A DNA stretch of 64,000 nucleotides from assembly GCA_963798015.1 (NCBI GenBank), contig CAWCSA010000002.1, forward strand, positions 372,001 through 436,000, read 5' to 3'. The stretch comes from Roseiarcus sp963798015 (GTDB taxonomy: Bacteria > Pseudomonadota > Alphaproteobacteria > Rhizobiales > Beijerinckiaceae). The notes below the pieces were generated by a model that worked only from the letters and a program-made list of their open reading frames with translations, was not told the origin of the DNA and made no database searches. Of the stretch, positions 60,493 through 64,000 are shown in pieces. Position 1 is the stretch's first letter, and each line of letters begins with the position of its first letter. The position numbers were made by a program, and so were the translations under genes.

Positions 60493-62286
60493 ATGCGCGA
60501 GGCCTATATCGGAGTTGATGTCGGCACCTTGAGCGCCAGGGCGGGCGTTTTCGATTCCACCGGGCGGCTGATTGTCAGCGCCCGGCGGCCGATCGCCGTC
60601 TGGCGCGAGCCGGGGGATATAGTCGAGCAATCGTCTGACGACATCTGGAGCGCAGTCACGTCGGCTGTGCGCGAGGCGGTTGAGGCGTCGGGTCTGCCGG
60701 CCCAAGCCGTTCGCGGCATGGGCTTCGACGCAACGTGCTCGCTGGTCGCGCTCGACCGCAATGCGCGTGCCCTCTCGGTGAGCCCGACCGATGCGCCGGA
60801 ACGCGACGTGATCGTGTGGATGGATCATCGCGCCGTCGATGATGCCGAGCGGATCAACGCCGGCGGCCATGAAGCCCTGCGCTATGTGGGCGGCAAGATC
60901 TCGCCCGAAATGCATGCGCCGAAGCTGGCCTGGCTCGCCCGATGCAAGCCCGAAATGATCGGCGCCGCTGGGCATTTCTTCGACCTCACCGATTTTCTGT
61001 CGTTTCGCGCCACCGGGTCGCTGACCCGCTCGGCCTGCCCGGCGACCTGCAAATTCGGCTATCTCGCGCACGAGAAGCGCTGGCCGGACGACTTTTTCGA
61101 CAGCATAGGCCTCGGTTTCCTCAAGGACGACAATTACGCCCGCATCGGCGCCGTAACGGCTTGGCCTGGCGCGCCGCTCGGGCGGGGACTGACCGCCGAG
61201 GCCGCAGCAGCGATGGCCCTTGCGCCCGGGACGCCGGTCGGCGCCGGGCTGATCGACGCGCATGCCGGCGCCGCGGGCACATTGGGGGCGCGAGCGGGCG
61301 GCGTGCAGGCCGATCCGCGCCGGCGTCTGGCCTTGATTCTGGGCACGTCGTCGAGCTGCATGGCGCTTGCGGATGGGCCCCGATTCGCAGACGGGATCTG
61401 GGGACCGCATTTCGGCGCGCTCACCCCTCATCAATGGCTTATCGACGGCGGGCAGTCGGCGTTCGGCGGAGCGATCGATCACCTGCTGCGGCTGCATCCG
61501 GCCTTTGCTGAATTTTCGGCGCGCGCCGGGCCGCAGGCGCTCCGCGCGATCGAGAAAGAGATCGTCGCCCGGGCCGGCGGCCTGTCGCAAGCGGCGTTGA
61601 TCGCCGAGGGCCTGCACGTTTTGCCTGACTTCATCGGCAGCCGATCGCCGTCGGCGGATGCAGGCGCACGGGGCGGCGTGATCGGGATGGATCTGCGTGA
61701 GGACGGTTCGAGCTTGCAGGAACTCTATGTCGCTGGGCTCTGCGGCCTCGCCTACGGCCTGGCCGACATCGTCCGCAAGCTCGAAGAGTCGGATTATGAA
61801 TTCGACTCGATTGTCGTGAGCGGCGGCGCGGCGCGCAGCCCATTGGTGCGCCAGATCATTGCGGACGTGAGCGGCAAGAGGGTGGAATCGCCCGAGACCC
61901 CGGAGCCGGTGCTTCTTGGCTCGGCGATGGTGGGCGCGGTTGCGGCGGGCGCGCAGACGATGGCCTCCGCCATGTCGTCGATGTCCAGGCTCGCGACAGG
62001 CGCGGCGGCGCCGGCAGGCGGAGCGATCGCTGCGTTCCACGCGCGAAAGGCCCATGCCTGCGAGATGCTGCGCCGAATTGAGCGCGAGATTCGCGAACTC
62101 AACCGCAAGTCTCGCTGGCCTGAATTGGTCATTTTCGATTGCGACGGGGTGCTGGTCGACAGCGAAGTGATCGCGCTCGGCGTCATGCGTCGCAGGCTCG
62201 GCGAAGCCGGCCTTCGCCTGACCGACCAGGAAACACGCGAACGCTTCCTGGGGCGTCGGCTCGAACTCATCTCTGCGCGGAATTGA
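60493..62286 (+). CDS. FGGY-family pentulose kinase, read through into a HAD domain
   Basis: An FGGY sugar kinase (D-ribulose/xylulose/ribitol kinase type). It starts MREAYIGVDVGTLSARAGVF, has VIVWMDHRAVDDAERINAGG, the central ILGTSSSCMAL phosphate-binding loop and the C-terminal IVVSGGAARSPLVRQIIADV with ADP contacts. The kinase part is about 540 residues, normal for the ribulokinase-like group. With no stop codon the frame then runs into the start of a HAD phosphatase (ELVIFDCDGVLVDSE) and ends at a frameshift at 62281-62282. Either a real kinase-HAD fusion or a lost stop caused by a nearby indel. It opens a polyol/pentitol operon with a SorC regulator. Confidence 0.87.
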   Translation: MREAYIGVDVGTLSARAGVFDSTGRLIVSARRPIAVWREPGDIVEQSSDDIWSAVTSAVREAVEASGLPAQAVRGMGFDATCSLVALDRNARALSVSPTDAPERDVIVWMDHRAVDDAERINAGGHEALRYVGGKISPEMHAPKLAWLARCKPEMIGAAGHFFDLTDFLSFRATGSLTRSACPATCKFGYLAHEKRWPDDFFDSIGLGFLKDDNYARIGAVTAWPGAPLGRGLTAEAAAAMALAPGTPVGAGLIDAHAGAAGTLGARAGGVQADPRRRLALILGTSSSCMALADGPRFADGIWGPHFGALTPHQWLIDGGQSAFGGAIDHLLRLHPAFAEFSARAGPQALRAIEKEIVARAGGLSQAALIAEGLHVLPDFIGSRSPSADAGARGGVIGMDLREDGSSLQELYVAGLCGLAYGLADIVRKLEESDYEFDSIVVSGGAARSPLVRQIIADVSGKRVESPETPEPVLLGSAMVGAVAAGAQTMASAMSSMSRLATGAAAPAGGAIAAFHARKAHACEMLRRIEREIRELNRKSRWPELVIFDCDGVLVDSEVIALGVMRRRLGEAGLRLTDQETRERFLGRRLELISARN

Positions 62287-62797
62287 AACCGACCTGGGGG
62301 CACCATTGCCCGAGACTTTTCGTGACGATTTTTCTCGCGAGATTCTCTCCGCCTTCGCGCGCGAACTGAAAGGCGTCGAAGGCGTGCGGCAGGCTGTCGA
62401 AGGCTTGCGCAGGCGTGTGTGCGTCGCCTCCTCGAGCGGGCATGCGAGATTGCGCCTCTCGCTTCGCGTGGCCGGCTACGAGACGATGTTCGCCCCTAAC
62501 ATTTTCTCCGCCGCGGACGTCGCTGAGGGGAAACCGAGCCCAGATCTTTTCCTGCATGCGGCGCGTGCGATGGGCGTCGCGCCAAAAGACTGTTTGGTCA
62601 TCGAGGACAGTGTCGCGGGAGTCGTCGCCGGGCGCGCCGCGGGGATGGCGGTGTTTGGGTTTGGCGGCGGGAGTCATTTCTCGCCTCTCGATGACGGAGC
62701 GCATTTGACCGCGGCCGGCGCCGAGCTCCTCTTCGACGATATGGCGCGGCTGCCCGACCTCGTCGCCGCGCGAGCGGACGCCCAGGGCGCGGAATAA
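62125..62797 (+). pseudogene. HAD-superfamily sugar phosphatase, frameshifted
   Basis: A HAD hydrolase with motif I LVIFDCDGVLVDSEV and cap region ALGVMRRRLGEAGLRLTDQE. The later part, in another frame, has the Ser of motif II in VCVASSSGHARLR, the Lys in EGKPSPDLFLHAARA and the acidic motif CLVIEDSVAGVVAG. The frames join at AA (62281-62282): with one A instead of two the sequence reads RIETDLGAPLPETFRDD. Corrected length is about 224 residues. It has no start of its own, being in frame with the upstream kinase; TTG 62125 is only a nominal start. Polyol operons of rhizobia often include such a phosphatase. Confidence 0.82.
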
Positions 62798-62801
62798 AGC
62801 T

Positions 62802-63758
62802 ATGGCGCGCAAGTCGGATCAAGACGGTCTGCGGCTCGACGAAGCCGCTCGCGCCGGATGGCTCTATTATGTCGCCGGCAACACCCAGGACGAGATCGCG
62901 CGCAAGCTCGGCATTTCGCGCCAGGCGGCGCAGCGCCTGGTTTCTCTGGCAATCAGCGAGCGTCTCATCAAAGTCAGGCTCGATCACCCGATCGCGCGCT
63001 GCATGGAGCTCGCCGCGGCCCTCAAGCTGCGCTACGACCTCAGGTTCTGCGAAGTTGCCCCGACCGATCCGGCCTCGACATCCTCAACGCTTGGCATCGC
63101 TCAAGTCGCCGCGGCGGAGTTCGAACGCTGGCTGCGCCGCTCGGAGCCAGCGATCATCGGCATCGGCACCGGCCGCACGATGCGCGCCGTCGCCGACCAA
63201 TTGCCGGCGATGGAATGCCCGCAACACAGACTGGTCGCGATGGTCGGCACCACCAAGACCGATGGGTCGGCCTCGTTCTACGACGTCATCATTCGCGTGT
63301 CCGACAGCGTGCGCGCGCCACACTACCCGATGCCGCTGCCGGTCATCGCTCGCTCGGTCGAGGAGCGCGAGCTCCTGACCAGCCTCGCCTCGGTGAAGAG
63401 TCTGTTTGACCTCGTCGAACGGACCGATGTCAGCTTCGTCGGTGTTGGCGCGGTCGGCAACTCGGCGGCCCTGGTGCAGGACGGCATCATCACCCGGCAG
63501 GAAGCAGAGGCTTTGCGCCAACTTGGCGCAGTCGGGGAGATCACCGGCTGGGCGTTCAATTCGGCGGGAAAGGTGCTGACCGAAGGGACGAACCAGCGGG
63601 TCGCCTCGGCGCCGTTGCGACGCGCCGACAACCGCCTCGTGATCGGCGTCGCGATGGGGCCGTCGCGGCGGGCGCCGGTGCGCGGTGCGCTCGCCGGGCG
63701 GCTCATTTCCGGCTTGGTCACCGACGAGGCGACCGCGGAGCATCTGCTGCAGCGATAA
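62802..63758 (+). CDS. SorC-family sugar-binding transcriptional regulator
   Basis: A 318-residue regulator. The N-terminal helix-turn-helix is GNTQDEIARKLGISRQAAQR at about residues 26-45. The large C-terminal sugar-phosphate-binding domain has VGTTKTDGSASFYDVIIRVS, quoted as VGTTKTDGSASFYDVIIR, VSFVGVGAVGNSAALVQDG and GEITGWAFNSAGKVL. SorC proteins respond to phosphorylated sugars or polyols, here probably a product of the upstream FGGY kinase. It starts 4 bases after the HAD stop. Palindromes upstream of the next gene are plausible operators. Confidence 0.9.
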   Translation: MARKSDQDGLRLDEAARAGWLYYVAGNTQDEIARKLGISRQAAQRLVSLAISERLIKVRLDHPIARCMELAAALKLRYDLRFCEVAPTDPASTSSTLGIAQVAAAEFERWLRRSEPAIIGIGTGRTMRAVADQLPAMECPQHRLVAMVGTTKTDGSASFYDVIIRVSDSVRAPHYPMPLPVIARSVEERELLTSLASVKSLFDLVERTDVSFVGVGAVGNSAALVQDGIITRQEAEALRQLGAVGEITGWAFNSAGKVLTEGTNQRVASAPLRRADNRLVIGVAMGPSRRAPVRGALAGRLISGLVTDEATAEHLLQR

Positions 63759-63819
63759 ATCGGGCGAAAAGGCCCAAAATGCCAAATTCTTGACCGGGAT
63801 CTGGATTTTTGAGCAGCGC

Positions 63820-63898
63820 GGCGAAAATTCGGATTGACTCGCGCCCAAAGTTATGGCGAATATTCGCCCGCTAGCTTGGCAAATGCCCAAATGGGCAT
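63820..63898 (+). promoter_or_regulatory. Palindromes upstream of the polyol binding-protein gene, probable operators
   Basis: GGCGAATATTCGCC (63855-63868) is a perfect 14-bp palindrome. GGCGAAAATTCGG (63820-63832) is a close copy centred about 35 bases upstream. ATGCCC-AAAT-GGGCAT (63883-63898) is a third inverted repeat. TTGACT at 63834 could be a -35 element, with a -10 inside the perfect palindrome. The SorC regulator just upstream is the natural candidate to bind here. Confidence 0.5.
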
Positions 63899-63917
63899 GC
63901 CGCACGGAGGAAACGCT

Positions 63918-64000
63918 ATGAAGGTTCTTATGAAGGGCCTGCTCGGGGCGGTCGCGCTCGCGGGCTTCTCGCTCCCAGCTTTTGCCGACACTACCCTTAC
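63918..64000 (+). CDS. ABC transporter periplasmic substrate-binding protein (polyol/sugar), 5' end only
   Basis: The first 27 codons of a gene that runs off the right edge. They encode a signal peptide MKVLMKGLLGAVALAGFSLP followed by AFADTTLT, like the start of polyol-type (SmoE-like) or other sugar-binding proteins. GGAGGAAAC lies just before the ATG. Its place after a pentulose kinase, a phosphatase and a SorC regulator suggests import of a sugar alcohol. Too little is visible to say more. Confidence 0.7.
   Translation, partial: MKVLMKGLLGAVALAGFSLPAFADTTL

Noticed and set aside
60418..62055. Minus-strand open frame of 545 codons opposite the FGGY kinase
   Set aside because: Arg/Ala/Gly-rich composition with no motif; it mirrors the codon bias of the real kinase gene on the other strand.
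1..64000. CRISPR arrays, tRNA, rRNA, prophage or conjugation genes
   Set aside because: No regular short repeats with spacers, no cloverleaf or rRNA-like stretches and no phage or plasmid hallmark genes were recognised by eye; a tRNAscan or Rfam run would be decisive.

Overview
The window reads as chromosomal DNA of a high-GC alphaproteobacterium, most likely a Hyphomicrobiales member of the Beijerinckiaceae/Methylocystaceae type. This is inferred from the protein set (GguC, FrcA/FrcB-type ABC transporter, DUF1178-GrxC-ComF, PutA without an N-terminal DNA-binding domain, SorC-controlled polyol genes) and the dense G/C-ending codon use. No rRNA, tRNA, CRISPR array, prophage or plasmid origin was recognised.

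Layout. (1) 1-7.1 kb: two divergent sugar-acid operons around a GntR regulator. Leftward: FAH-fold hydrolase, alpha-ketoglutarate-semialdehyde dehydrogenase (frameshifted), PfkB kinase. Rightward: GntR, UxaA/GarD-type dehydratase, HAD phosphatase, GguC. (2) 7.2-13.4 kb: single genes, including an aldo/keto reductase, BluB, a cupin, a DUF155 protein, a sirtuin lacking four residues of its NAD loop, and an FMO-like flavoprotein. (3) 13.4-16.5 kb: sugar ABC transporter with a strong stem-loop between the binding-protein and permease genes. (4) 16.5-28.3 kb: housekeeping genes (ppa, GNAT, DUF3108, DUF1178, grxC, comF, methyltransferase, putA, mobB), then a Tat-type flavin amine oxidase translationally coupled to a cytochrome c. 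(5) 28.5-41.6 kb: a stress and glucan block of Hsp20 and a second-type Lon, then a GH94 phosphorylase like 1,2-beta-oligoglucan phosphorylase, GH15, GH144-like beta-1,2-glucanase, an SbmA/BacA-like ABC protein with a degraded ATPase domain, and a GH3 beta-glucosidase. None of the glycosidases shows a signal peptide, so a cytoplasmic glucan-recycling module is proposed. (6) 41.7-44.5 kb: IS630 and IS66 elements side by side. (7) 44.6-55 kb: DadA-like oxidase, purB, a decayed PIN toxin, a secreted duplicated-repeat protein, an Old Yellow Enzyme, a TRAP transporter and a secreted NHL beta-propeller. (8) 55-60 kb: an IS5/IS427 element, a cupin, a YkgJ-type protein, an SH3 protein, a G3E metallochaperone GTPase and a WD40 protein. 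(9) 60.5-64 kb: start of a polyol/pentitol operon (FGGY kinase, HAD, SorC regulator, ABC binding protein).

Two cross-window observations matter most. First, the unrelated IS630 and IS5 elements carry the same array of CcrM methylation sites (GANTC) with identical spacing just upstream of their transposase genes, suggesting cell-cycle/methylation control of transposition. Second, at least six genes are broken by a one-base change in a short homopolymer, including the normally essential ppa. That pattern points to residual sequencing or assembly error and should be settled before any gene here is called a pseudogene.
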